DNA of 12,752 nt from Candidatus Bathyarchaeota archaeon (GTDB lineage Archaea > Thermoproteota > Bathyarchaeia > TCS64): NCBI GenBank assembly GCA_937877765.1, contig CALGBN010000410.1:1-12752 (forward strand), in the 5' to 3' direction. The notes beneath the pieces are model-generated. The model ran no database searches, was not told where the DNA came from, and saw nothing but the letters and a program-made list of their open reading frames with translations. The translations under genes were made by a program, and so were the position numbers. Positions within the stretch are counted from its first letter, which is position 1. Every line of letters begins with the position of its first letter. Of the stretch, positions 1 to 6,519 are shown in pieces.

Positions 1-660
1 GTCTGATTTTAGGAAATCCATTGGGTCTTTGAATTCAAGTCCCTTTCGTTGACCAATCTTGTTAGCAATTTCTAATATTGATTGCTGATACTGTGCCTTG
101 GGGTTTAGCTTACCGTTATCATGATTCTTTATCGCAATATCCGCAAGCTGCTCCCAAGTCGAACCATACCGGTGAAAATGAGCAGCAGCTATCGCGGCAT
201 ATAATCCGGGGAAAGTAAAACCAACAGCAGCCTCATAGCTGACATCAGCCGCCATCGCGAGAGTATCAGTAACCTCACCTGTACCCAACGTCCTCATCTT
301 CTCGACGCCACCCACAAGCACAACATCATAGAGACCAGACGCAATAGCCATTATCCCCATGTTTACAGCTGCGCCGCTTGATGCACAGGCAGCCTCCACA
401 CGAGTAGCTGGAATTGGGTTGATGCCAAGGGCGTCAGCCATCATTGCGCTTGTGTGGCCTTGATGTTCAAACATATCGCTGCTAAAGTAGCCGAGATAGA
501 GTGCTTCTGAGTCCTTTAGGTTGAACCCGTTGTCGACGCTCCCAGTTGCTTCTAGCGTAGCCTCTACAAACATCTCTCTGCTTTGTTTTTCCGCATGCGC
601 TTTGTGATGAAACCTTGTCATCCCCGCGCCGATTACTGCTATTTTACGAGAAAGTGACAA
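1..660 (-). CDS. Archaeal-type thiolase (acetyl-CoA C-acyltransferase family), N-terminal part
   Basis: Partial gene: 220 residues from the start to the window edge, where the C-terminal half is lost. Thiolases of this archaeal family catalyse reversible Claisen condensation of acyl-CoAs in the cytoplasm and often work with a DUF35 protein and HMG-CoA synthase; those partners would lie outside the window. Seen here: a beta strand and turn AVIGAGMTRF at residues 8-17, the nucleophile motif VEAACASSGAA with the predicted catalytic Cys at 92, and VLVGGVEKM at 114-122. The TTG at 660 is chosen because it places the first strand at the usual position. An in-frame ATG at 717 would add 19 unmatched residues. 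No Shine-Dalgarno is seen before the TTG, but a TATA-like box lies about 33 bases upstream, so the transcript may be leaderless. The substrate cannot be told from this half. Family assignment is confident. Confidence 0.88.
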   Translation of the reverse strand, partial: MSLSRKIAVIGAGMTRFHHKAHAEKQSREMFVEATLEATGSVDNGFNLKDSEALYLGYFSSDMFEHQGHTSAMMADALGINPIPATRVEAACASSGAAVNMGIMAIASGLYDVVLVGGVEKMRTLGTGEVTDTLAMAADVSYEAAVGFTFPGLYAAIAAAHFHRYGSTWEQLADIAIKNHDNGKLNPKAQYQQSILEIANKIGQRKGLEFKDPMDFLKSD

Positions 661-688
661 TATAATCAATAATCGCGTATGTTCGAAA

Positions 689-697
689 TAAATTAAA
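689..697 (-). promoter_or_regulatory. TATA-like box of the thiolase gene
   Basis: On the minus strand this reads TTTAATTTA, centred about 33 bases before the TTG start at 660. The spacing fits an archaeal promoter with a very short leader or none. Assigned by pattern and position only. Confidence 0.4.
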
Positions 698-780
698 GCT
701 TGTGACGTAGGAAACATCGACAAAAGACGAATGAATGATCGGGATAAAACGGGGAAATAGATCATAGAAAATTTCTGCAG

Positions 781-789
781 TATATATTG
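781..789 (+). promoter_or_regulatory. TATA-like box of the RAM-domain gene
   Basis: TATATATTG on the plus strand. An archaeal start site about 25 bases downstream would fall near 805-811, just before the small leader ORF at 818. A short inverted repeat (AGAAA, one base, TTTCT at 766-776) sits just upstream, where a regulator could contact the BRE/TATA region; this is weak. The divergent region 661-780 also holds the thiolase promoter and nothing else I recognise. Confidence 0.45.
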
Positions 790-817
790 TACATTCTGTA
801 AGCTTTGAGGTTAGAAA

Positions 818-856
818 ATGTTAAAAATTGAAACACCAAGCTCCTTTTGGTGTTAA
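818..856 (+). CDS. Possible 12-codon leader peptide (uORF)
   Basis: ATG at 818 has a good ribosome-binding site: GAGGT at 807-811, six bases upstream. It encodes MLKIETPSSFWC and stops with TAA at 854-856, two bases before the GTG start of the RAM-domain gene, in a different frame. That gene lacks a clear site of its own, so translation of the leader could be coupled to it. An 8-bp hairpin lies inside the leader ORF. No homology can be claimed for so short a peptide, and it could be chance. Confidence 0.3.
   Translation: MLKIETPSSFWC
832..854 (+). repeat. Perfect 8-bp inverted repeat (hairpin) before the RAM-domain gene
   Basis: AACACCAA (832-839) pairs with TTGGTGTT (847-854) around a 7-base loop. 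The hairpin ends four bases before the GTG at 859 and covers the alternative starts TTG 847 and GTG 850. It could act in RNA (start-site occlusion or attenuation) or in DNA (operator). Confidence 0.5.
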
Positions 857-858
857 AT

Positions 859-1089
859 GTGAGCACAGCTTTCGTGCTGATCAATACAGACTTAGGCGAA
901 GGGAACGAAGTTTTCGATGCCCTGAAAGAGGTCCCAGAAGTAAAGGAAGTCTATGGCGTTTACGGCGTCTACGACTACGTTGTCAGGCTCGAAGCCGACA
1001 CTATGCAAAACCTCAAAGACACTATCACCGTAAAGATCCGGCGCCTAAATCACGTACGATCAACCTTGACCATGATCGTGGTCGAGTAA
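859..1089 (+). CDS. Stand-alone Lrp/AsnC effector-binding (RAM) domain protein
   Basis: A 76-residue cytoplasmic protein consisting only of the alpha/beta RAM domain that binds small effectors, often amino acids, in Lrp/AsnC regulators; there is no helix-turn-helix. Seen here: opening strand STAFVLINT at residues 2-10, the central VYGVYGVYDYVVRLEA, and the closing KIRRLNHVRSTLTMIVVE, all typical of this archaeal single-domain group. Such proteins form dimers or higher oligomers and may pair with full-length Lrp proteins; this is family knowledge. Start choice is uncertain. An in-frame stop at 829-831 leaves only TTG 847, GTG 850 and GTG 859. I prefer 859 because relatives begin a few residues before the first strand. 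It converges on cysC with a gap of nine bases. Regulation may involve the leader ORF and hairpin just upstream. Confidence 0.85.
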   Translation: MSTAFVLINTDLGEGNEVFDALKEVPEVKEVYGVYGVYDYVVRLEADTMQNLKDTITVKIRRLNHVRSTLTMIVVE

Positions 1090-1093
1090 AAAA
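1088..1093 (-). terminator. T-run terminator after cysC
   Basis: Six A on the plus strand, six T on the minus strand, lie five bases beyond the cysC stop. Archaeal transcription often ends at such T tracts without a hairpin. Position and composition are the only evidence. Confidence 0.3.
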
Positions 1094-1098
1094 GAGGG

Positions 1099-1623
1099 TT
1101 AAAGATACCCATTTTTCTTTAAATATTCTAATACCTTTTCTACGCTCTCATCCACAGACTCTTTTTCAGTATAGACAGTGATCTCTGGACTGGGTGGAGC
1201 CTCATATGGGTCGTCTACGCCTGTGAAGTTCTTGATCTCCCCGGCGAGGGCTTTCTTGTACATTCCCTTGACATCACGTTTGATGCACTCCTCAACGCTA
1301 GCATCCACATAGACCTCAACATAGCTTCCAATCTCTTCTCTGGTCTGTTGACGCCTTGCGATATATGGTGAGACGAATGTTGCAAGTACTATCACATCGT
1401 TGCGTGTGAGTAGCTTTGCTACAAATGTTACCCGTTCGATGTTCATGTCTCTGTCTTCTTTACTGAAACCAAGGTCTCTTGTCAAGCCTTTCCTTACGAT
1501 GTCTCCGTCAAGGCGTTCAACTTTCCTGCCTTTCTCTTTGAGTACCTTTGCTAGTTTATCTGCGATGGTTGTTTTTCCGCTACATGGTAGCCCGGTGAAC
1601 CATACTGTTACTCCTTTACTCAT
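1099..1623 (-). CDS. cysC: Adenylylsulfate (APS) kinase
   Basis: A 174-residue cytoplasmic kinase that phosphorylates APS with ATP to give PAPS, used for sulfation or for reduction to sulfite. Seen here: P-loop GLPCSGKTT at residues 11-19, LDGDIVRKGL just after, DLGFSKEDRDMNIERV, the FVSPY motif, and the C-terminal FTGVDDPYEAP and PEITVYT stretches typical of CysC. Length is normal for a single-domain enzyme; there is no fused ATP sulfurylase. The ATG at 1623 is preferred to the TTG at 1650 because it puts the P-loop where it normally sits. It is the last gene of the minus-strand sugar operon, 54 bases after the glycosyltransferase. No ATP sulfurylase, PAPS reductase or sulfotransferase is in the window, so its use in sulfated glycan or sulfoquinovose synthesis is inference from position. 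Confidence 0.93.
   Translation of the reverse strand: MSKGVTVWFTGLPCSGKTTIADKLAKVLKEKGRKVERLDGDIVRKGLTRDLGFSKEDRDMNIERVTFVAKLLTRNDVIVLATFVSPYIARRQQTREEIGSYVEVYVDASVEECIKRDVKGMYKKALAGEIKNFTGVDDPYEAPPSPEITVYTEKESVDESVEKVLEYLKKNGYL
1112..1120 (+). terminator. T-rich terminator after the RAM-domain gene
   Basis: TTTTTCTTT about 22 bases past the stop of the RAM-domain gene, inside the C-terminal codons of the convergent cysC. It fits an archaeal T-rich terminator but is not proof of one. Confidence 0.3.
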
Positions 1624-1677
1624 ACCAACACTCTCTATATAGTATTCCAATACAAGACACTGAGGTGCCTAAAAACT

Positions 1678-2313
1678 TTACCAAAAACGCATCACATCCC
1701 GTAACACGATGAAGAACTGGCGGAAGTGACGTGTCTGAATACGCCTAGGGCCTTCACGCTCTCTAATGCTAATAGGCACACTGGCGACCCTTGCTCCTAG
1801 TCTCGCTGCCTCAATCACAAACGTACCACACGTACACTCACCATAAACATTCATCTCCGCTGCTATCTCTTGTTTGATTGCCCGGAAACCAGTGGCAGCG
1901 TCCTTGACTGGTACCCTGAGGCTTGTTAGCCATGTGAGAAACCATTCACTCCAGTAAGGGAAGGATGGACGTGCCCCCATCACCAAGTCAGCCTTCCCAT
2001 CTAGTATGGGCTGGATTAGTATGGGTATCTCCGTTGGATCGTGCTGACCGTCGGCGTCAAGAGTGACAATAATATCTCCTTTTGCTTCACGCATACCTCT
2101 TCTGATAGTTTTCAGTACGCCCATGTTTTGCGAATTTTCTATTACTCTGGCTCCTGCGTTTCTAGCGTTGATGCTGGTATCGTCTGTGCTTCCATCATTT
2201 ACAACCAAGACCTCATCAACAAAAGGAAGACAACGCGATACAACCGATGCGATGGTTTTTTCCTCAAAATATGCTGGAATCACGGCAGAGACGCTTGGTT
2301 TTGTCTCCGCCAT
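1678..2313 (-). CDS. Family 2 glycosyltransferase, dolichol-phosphate-mannose-synthase-like
   Basis: A 211-residue GT-A fold enzyme. Seen here: VIPAYFEEKTI at residues 11-21, the nucleotide-binding VVNDGSTDDT at 37-46, the metal-binding DADGQHDP at 86-93, and a TGFRAI motif at about 161-166. These are typical of DPM1/DPG-type enzymes, which transfer a sugar from a nucleotide donor to a polyprenyl phosphate on the cytoplasmic face of the membrane. There is no membrane segment, so it would be a soluble or peripheral enzyme. The start is supported by AAAGGAG with the GGAG nine bases before the ATG, inside the end of the upstream epimerase gene, only six bases away. Donor and acceptor cannot be read from sequence. 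Its place behind agl3 and an epimerase suggests it uses one of their products for lipid-linked glycan synthesis. Confidence 0.88.
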   Translation of the reverse strand: MAETKPSVSAVIPAYFEEKTIASVVSRCLPFVDEVLVVNDGSTDDTSINARNAGARVIENSQNMGVLKTIRRGMREAKGDIIVTLDADGQHDPTEIPILIQPILDGKADLVMGARPSFPYWSEWFLTWLTSLRVPVKDAATGFRAIKQEIAAEMNVYGECTCGTFVIEAARLGARVASVPISIREREGPRRIQTRHFRQFFIVLRDVMRFW

Positions 2314-2319
2314 GATTGA

Positions 2320-3258
2320 TTACTCCTTTAAACGGTATTCTATTAGCTGCTTGATGCCGTCTCTTACTGTCCAGTCGTTCTCGAAGCCTAGCTTTGATCT
2401 GATCTTTGTTAGATCATAGCTGAACTTCTTTGTCTCTCCCTTGCGTGGTGGAGTGTTTATTGCCTCGGCTTCATCGCCTGTGGCTTTTTTCACTTCCTCC
2501 ATGGTCATGGCTGCGATCTCGTTGATTGTCAAAGTCTCGCCTCCAACATTGAATGCTTCACCACCGACACCTGGTACGGTCATGCCTAGCATCATGGCTT
2601 TCGTGATGTCCTGAACATGCACAAAGTCTCGGCTGTACTCTCCGTCACCATAGACCGTGATCTTTTCTCCGCCTATAGCCTGATTTACGAACTTGGGGAT
2701 TACCGTACCCCAACGTGTGTAGAGGCCGACGCCATAGATGTTTCCAAATCTGAGGTTTACGGTCTCAATGCCATAGTTATCATAGTAGGTATCGATCACC
2801 TGTTCACCTGAGACCTTTGTGACGCCGTAGAGGTTCAGTGGACGCTGAGGATGGTCCTCCGTCACTGGCATCTTCTGGGGCACACCATATGTCGCTGCGC
2901 TACTGCAGAATACGACTCGGTTTATATCGAGTTTGCGCGCTGCTTCCATCACTTGGTAAGTTCCGTAGACGTTTACTGAGACTGCTTCCTCTGGTTTCTC
3001 ATTGCATAGCACTAGTCCTGGTAAGGCTGCTAGATGCGCTATAGCGTCACAGCCTTCCCATTTCTTTGCGAGTAAATCTAGGTCTCTAATGTCTCCGATT
3101 ACTCGTTCTGCATTTTTACCAACTGGGTGCTCCGCTAAGTGACTATAATCTCCTATCATCTGGTTATCTACGCTAACAACCTCATCGCCTCGTTCTAGTA
3201 GCTTCAATACTAGTGTCGATCCGATGTACCCTGCTCCTCCAGTTACCCCTACCTTCAA
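2320..3258 (-). CDS. NAD-dependent sugar-nucleotide epimerase/dehydratase (GalE-like)
   Basis: A 312-residue extended short-chain dehydrogenase, probably interconverting UDP- or other NDP-sugars in the cytoplasm. Seen here: the NAD-binding GGAGYIG at residues 7-13, Asp31 at the end of the second strand (NAD rather than NADP), the active-site strand CSSAATYG at 118-125, and Tyr144 with Lys148 in the YxxxK pair. The C-terminal half has FGNIYG, GDGEYSRDFVHVQDI and EAFNVGG, as in UDP-glucose 4-epimerase relatives. Start is TTG at 3258, with GGTGA six bases upstream and a good N-terminus (KVGVTGGAG). It lies 44 bases after agl3 and 6 bases before the glycosyltransferase, so the three are likely cotranscribed. 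A 4-epimerase is the best guess, but a 4,6-dehydratase or C5 epimerase cannot be excluded. Confidence 0.9.
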   Translation of the reverse strand: MKVGVTGGAGYIGSTLVLKLLERGDEVVSVDNQMIGDYSHLAEHPVGKNAERVIGDIRDLDLLAKKWEGCDAIAHLAALPGLVLCNEKPEEAVSVNVYGTYQVMEAARKLDINRVVFCSSAATYGVPQKMPVTEDHPQRPLNLYGVTKVSGEQVIDTYYDNYGIETVNLRFGNIYGVGLYTRWGTVIPKFVNQAIGGEKITVYGDGEYSRDFVHVQDITKAMMLGMTVPGVGGEAFNVGGETLTINEIAAMTMEEVKKATGDEAEAINTPPRKGETKKFSYDLTKIRSKLGFENDWTVRDGIKQLIEYRLKE

Positions 3259-3302
3259 TCTTGTTCACCAGAAATATGTATAATTAGAATAAAAGTGGGC
3301 GG

Positions 3303-4457
3303 TTAGGCGGTCCACTTGATCTTTGGATCAATGGTGTGGCGCATTGCCTCAATGCGATCCTTGTACTCCATGAGCTTGGGGATCGTGATGTGAAGCTCGT
3401 CCTCTAGACTGTTTGTAGGCTTGAAGCCTAAATTAGGCAGATGCTCCATGTCGGGCTCATAATAGTGCTCTTCAGCTTCGAGTCTTGGGTTGGGGATGTT
3501 CCATATTTTTCCTTCCAATCCGTACTCCTGAGCTACTTTGGATACCCTCTCAGCTAGATCGTTGACGCTATAGGTCTCATCGAACTGGTTGAATACCCTG
3601 TACTCGCCTTCCTTTGGTGGGTTCTCGATGGCGATTGTGAAGCACTGCATGCTATCACGTAGAGCAAGATAACCTCTTGTCTGTCCGCCTTTACCATAAG
3701 GAGTCAAATCGTGTCCGACTACTGCCTGTGCACAGAATCTGTTGATAGCTGTACCAAACACCTCGTCGGCGTCATACCTTGTTAGGAGGTCCTCGTTGAC
3801 CATCTGTGGTGTGTTTAAGCCGTGAACTACGCCCTGCATTACGTCAGTGGCTCTGATACCCCATATCTTGTTTGCGAACATGAGGTTCCATGTGTCATGG
3901 ACCTTTGTTAGGTGGTACCAGCTTCCGGGTTGACGTGGGAACGGTAGCTTGTCCTTGCGTCCACGGTATTCTATCTCGAAGAATCCTTCTGGAATGTCTA
4001 GGTTTGGTGTACCGTATTCACCCATGGTTCCCAGTTTTAGTAGGTGGCAGTCTGGGACATTGTCTTTGATTGCGAATAGGATGTTGTTGTGTCCAATGAT
4101 GTTGTTTACCTGTGTGAAGTTACAGTGTTCAACATCGATCATGCTGTAAGGTGCGGCTGGTATCTGTCCAAGCTGAACGATACAGTCTGGCTCTTCTTTC
4201 TTGACTGCAAGGTTTACGAAGGCTGACTCTGTGAGGTCTCCTTTGTAGAATGTGAGGTCGTTGCCTGATGCTTTCTTGTATGCGTCCAGGCGTTCTTCCA
4301 TTGACTTGATTGGGGTGATGCTTTGGCTGCCTATCTCTGCTACCATCTTTCTGCGTAGCATATTGTCTATTCCGCTTACTTCGTGTCCCTTGTCTGCAAG
4401 GTACATGCCGAGGGTCCAGCCTAGATAGCCGTCCATTCCCATTATCATTACTTTCAT
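3303..4457 (-). CDS. agl3: UDP-sulfoquinovose synthase (Agl3/SQD1 family)
   Basis: A 384-residue extended short-chain dehydrogenase that makes UDP-sulfoquinovose from UDP-glucose and sulfite with bound NAD. Seen here: Rossmann motif GMDGYLG at residues 7-13, DNMLRRK soon after, QLGQIPAAPYSM, the hallmark GTMGEYGTPNLDIPEG starting at 143 with a catalytic-type Thr144, and SWYHLTKVHD with Tyr181 and Lys185. The QGVVHG and GGQTRGYLALRDSM motifs complete a full-length match to the SQD1/Agl3 family, quite distinct from ordinary epimerases. In Sulfolobus, Agl3 supplies sulfoquinovose to the S-layer N-glycan. The ATG at 4457 has GGTGA (4463-4467) five bases upstream; an ATG at 4469 would add four residues but has GGAG only about three bases away. 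It is the first gene of the operon, transcribed away from a TrmB regulator. Confidence 0.93.
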   Translation of the reverse strand: MKVMIMGMDGYLGWTLGMYLADKGHEVSGIDNMLRRKMVAEIGSQSITPIKSMEERLDAYKKASGNDLTFYKGDLTESAFVNLAVKKEEPDCIVQLGQIPAAPYSMIDVEHCNFTQVNNIIGHNNILFAIKDNVPDCHLLKLGTMGEYGTPNLDIPEGFFEIEYRGRKDKLPFPRQPGSWYHLTKVHDTWNLMFANKIWGIRATDVMQGVVHGLNTPQMVNEDLLTRYDADEVFGTAINRFCAQAVVGHDLTPYGKGGQTRGYLALRDSMQCFTIAIENPPKEGEYRVFNQFDETYSVNDLAERVSKVAQEYGLEGKIWNIPNPRLEAEEHYYEPDMEHLPNLGFKPTNSLEDELHITIPKLMEYKDRIEAMRHTIDPKIKWTA

Positions 4458-4462
4458 TGAGT

Positions 4463-4467
4463 TCACC
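4463..4467 (-). promoter_or_regulatory. Ribosome-binding site that decides the agl3 start
   Basis: GGTGA on the minus strand, five bases before the ATG at 4457. The same motif at the same spacing stands before the divergent TrmB gene, which supports both start choices. Confidence 0.55.
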
Positions 4468-4513
4468 ATTACTCCATTCTGAGTATATGTTACTACCTTT
4501 GGATGGTAAGTTT

Positions 4514-4549
4514 ATCTCTTATAAATCCTCTTATCTAACCTCTTACTAC
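4514..4549 (+). repeat. Three 12-base-spaced direct repeats across the agl3/TrmB promoter
   Basis: CTCTTAT at 4516, CTCTTAT at 4528 and CTCTTAC at 4540, each starting exactly 12 bases after the one before. The first overlaps the TATA-like box and the others fill the initiation region of the plus-strand gene. This layout suggests an operator for a multimeric regulator, the adjacent TrmB protein being the obvious candidate. Confidence 0.5.
4519..4526. promoter_or_regulatory. Shared TATA-like box between agl3 and the TrmB gene
   Basis: TTATAAAT on the plus strand and ATTTATAA on the minus strand. It lies about 42 bases before the TrmB ATG and about 65 before the agl3 ATG, leaving room for short leaders with their GGTGA sites in both directions. 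No other good TATA candidate is seen in the interval, so a bidirectional or closely overlapping promoter is likely. Confidence 0.45.
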
Positions 4550-4553
4550 AAAA

Positions 4554-4558
4554 GGTGA
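4554..4558 (+). promoter_or_regulatory. Ribosome-binding site that decides the TrmB start
   Basis: GGTGA five bases before the ATG at 4564. A GTG at 4555 lies inside this site and is therefore an unlikely start. Confidence 0.55.
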
Positions 4559-4563
4559 GTAAC

Positions 4564-5400
4564 ATGGAACCCCAAATCAACCAAGTAAAATTTCAGCTAA
4601 CAAACATGGGACTCAATGAGTACCAAGCATCAGCACTAGCTCACCTCATGTTTTTAGGTGAGACAAAAGCTACAACACTAAGCAAAGCAAGCGGGGTACC
4701 AAACGCTAGAATTTATGGCGTCCTCGATGAGCTCAGCCAAAAAGGCTTGATAATTGTCAGACCCGGTAGACCTGCGCTATATGCTCCGTTGACTCCACAG
4801 GAGATAGCGGATGCTTTGGAGACCGCGACTCGTGAGGATATAAGACGCGAACTCACAATAATCCAATCCTACAGGGGTGAGTTTGAGAAAGCCTCAGAGA
4901 AGGTGTTCTTGAAGGCGGGTACATCGGAACAGCGTACAAGCCTCATTAGGATAATCAGCGTAGGTGAGGTAAGCCTAGAAGAGACAAAGAAGCTCTATCG
5001 ACAAGCCAAGGATAGATTGTTGATTTCTACTCGAGCTATGGAGTATTTTGATGATGTTAAGGATGAGCTTCTCGGTGCAAAGGAGCGGGGTGTTGATATA
5101 CATATGTTGATGCGTAAACCAGTTTCTTTGAACGCAGAGGATGCCTCTACACAGAAGGAGACAATAGCTGAACTGAGAAACCTTCTTGGGGATGATATTA
5201 AGATACGTTTCAGTGATGAGGTGGAGATTAGAGGCTGTATCATCGACCATGAAACCGGTGGAAAAGCATTGTTCTTGGTTGAAGAGGAAGGTGTTCCGTT
5301 GTTTCTCCGTGAAGCAGCTTTGACTGCTCATCCGGGTGTCGTGAAGGCTCTAGGAAGTATGTTTGATCTTAAGTGGCGTAGCGACTCTGAGTCAGCCTAA
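4564..5400 (+). CDS. TrmB-family transcriptional regulator
   Basis: A 278-residue cytoplasmic DNA-binding protein. Seen here: an N-terminal winged helix-turn-helix at about residues 13-78 (LTNMGLNEYQASAL, then ATTLSKASGVPNARIYGVLDELSQKGLI with recognition-helix character, and a wing RPGRPALYAPL), a likely coiled linker at about 80-115, and a C-terminal TrmB-type effector domain from about 125 (RLLISTRAMEYFDDV, AKERGVDIHMLM, GKALFLVEEE). TrmB proteins of Thermococcales sense sugars and act as repressors or activators near promoters; that is family knowledge. It diverges from agl3, and three direct repeats lie in the shared promoter, so control of the glycan operon and of itself is a fair inference. 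The ligand is unknown. The ATG with GGTGA five bases upstream is preferred to the GTG at 4555. Confidence 0.88.
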   Translation: MEPQINQVKFQLTNMGLNEYQASALAHLMFLGETKATTLSKASGVPNARIYGVLDELSQKGLIIVRPGRPALYAPLTPQEIADALETATREDIRRELTIIQSYRGEFEKASEKVFLKAGTSEQRTSLIRIISVGEVSLEETKKLYRQAKDRLLISTRAMEYFDDVKDELLGAKERGVDIHMLMRKPVSLNAEDASTQKETIAELRNLLGDDIKIRFSDEVEIRGCIIDHETGGKALFLVEEEGVPLFLREAALTAHPGVVKALGSMFDLKWRSDSESA

Positions 5401-5403
5401 TCC

Positions 5404-5422
5404 CTTTAAACCAGTTGTATAT
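5404..5422 (+). promoter_or_regulatory. Candidate promoter of the RDD gene
   Basis: The 40-base gap after the TrmB gene holds CTTTAAACC and GTATATC, centred about 33 and 22 bases before the ATG at 5441. No ribosome-binding site is seen, so a leaderless transcript from one of these boxes is possible. Read-through from the TrmB gene is the alternative. Confidence 0.3.
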
Positions 5423-5440
5423 CAGATTCACTAGAATACA

Positions 5441-6481
5441 ATGTCCAGATGCTCTAAATGCGGTGCAAATAACGACCAAAACGATCTATATTGCTGGAAA
5501 TGTGGCGAAAGACTCACTGCAGAATATAGGGTTGAAGGCTTTGAAACACTCCTACGTGATTTCCGGTTACAAAGTCTATGGGCTCTCAGATTATTCGCCT
5601 ATATAATCGACCTGATAATCGTAGGCGTATTATCATCTCTTCTCTCGATTTTCGCCTTCATACCATTGTTAATTGGATCTTTGTTTGGTGGTAACTGGAC
5701 TTGGAGTGGAATCTGGGCGCTTCCACTGTATCTAGGCTTAGCTCAGTTGGTATACTCCGTTATACTTGAATGGGTCTATGGAGCTACTTTTGGTAAACAG
5801 ATACTTGGTTTAATGATCTTATCACGGAATAGTGGTAAACCCGGACTCTATAGTATCATCGTCCGAAACCTCTCAAAGATTCACTGGGTACTACTAGTGA
5901 TTGATTTCCTCGGCGGGGTTTTCACTACCCATGTTCCACGAGACAAATACCTTGACAAGATCAGTGGAACCTATGTGACCTATAGTGGTAGAGGACTGAA
6001 TATTCCGTTTATTCCTCGTCCAAGGGTTATAGAGTCTGATTCAAGAGAGATTATTCGTCTCGATGATATACGAAAGTTTGACCCATTCTCGATAATAAAT
6101 TTCGGAGTGTTCCTCGTAGTCTCTGCGACCATTCTCGTGAATACTCCCAATACACTAGGTGCACTAATTGGATGGATATCATCTATACCAGAGACTGGTC
6201 TAACGGCTCCTCCCACCATACTCCTTCAAGCGGCATACTGGTTCTATATGGCAATGGGTGTATGGGGTATTGTCGTTGGTGTACTACGTTATCTGCTTCG
6301 TGTTTATCCGTTAAAATCGGTGCAGGAGGTATTCAACGGAGTGTTCGGTTTAGTGCTAGCTGTATTCATTCGATTCTATATGCAAGGCGTATTCAACTTG
6401 ACCTATTTTGTGAGCTCGGTGGTTGTCTTCTTTGTCGCACAAATCATTTTTGGGTTATTCTATTGGCGGTACTCTGGGTAA
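5441..6481 (+). CDS. Zinc-ribbon RDD-family membrane protein
   Basis: A 346-residue integral membrane protein of unknown function. Seen here: an N-terminal zinc ribbon with Cys4, Cys7, Cys18 and Cys21; an RDD domain beginning LRLFAYIIDLIIVG with Arg50 and Asp57 at the family spacing; hydrophobic segments at about 52-79 and 85-110; the conserved GATFGKQILGL near 115-125; and a further segment near 142-160. The C-terminal half, after a polar stretch, adds about four more hydrophobic segments and ends in FYWRYSG. Many archaeal RDD proteins carry such a ribbon; the second membrane block of about 140 residues is longer than a minimal RDD protein. Some bacterial RDD proteins have been linked to ion transport, but nothing here shows a substrate. 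It is flanked by the TrmB regulator and an epimerase on the same strand; a shared role is not demonstrated. Confidence 0.8.
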   Translation: MSRCSKCGANNDQNDLYCWKCGERLTAEYRVEGFETLLRDFRLQSLWALRLFAYIIDLIIVGVLSSLLSIFAFIPLLIGSLFGGNWTWSGIWALPLYLGLAQLVYSVILEWVYGATFGKQILGLMILSRNSGKPGLYSIIVRNLSKIHWVLLVIDFLGGVFTTHVPRDKYLDKISGTYVTYSGRGLNIPFIPRPRVIESDSREIIRLDDIRKFDPFSIINFGVFLVVSATILVNTPNTLGALIGWISSIPETGLTAPPTILLQAAYWFYMAMGVWGIVVGVLRYLLRVYPLKSVQEVFNGVFGLVLAVFIRFYMQGVFNLTYFVSSVVVFFVAQIIFGLFYWRYSG

Positions 6482-6519
6482 TCATTTAACGTAGAACCCC
6501 AACATATTCTGGAGCACAA

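Noticed and set aside
741..760. Imperfect tandem 10-mers (CGGGATAAAA, CGGGGAAATA)
   Set aside because: Only two copies with mismatches; not enough to call a repeat array.
735..765. Inverted repeat ATGATC with 19-base gap and GATCAT upstream of the RAM-domain promoter
   Set aside because: Six-base arms with a long gap in AT-rich sequence are expected by chance, and nothing ties it to a promoter element.
952..990. Repeated VYG units in the RAM protein as a possible coding repeat expansion
   Set aside because: The length of this segment equals that of family members, so it is normal domain sequence.
828..1181. 117-codon plus-strand frame over the RAM-domain gene
   Set aside because: It is Arg/Ser-rich and shifted relative to a RAM domain that matches its family from end to end; it reads as a shadow.
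1624..1650. TTG start for cysC nine codons upstream
   Set aside because: The ATG at 1623 puts the P-loop at its usual distance from the N-terminus.
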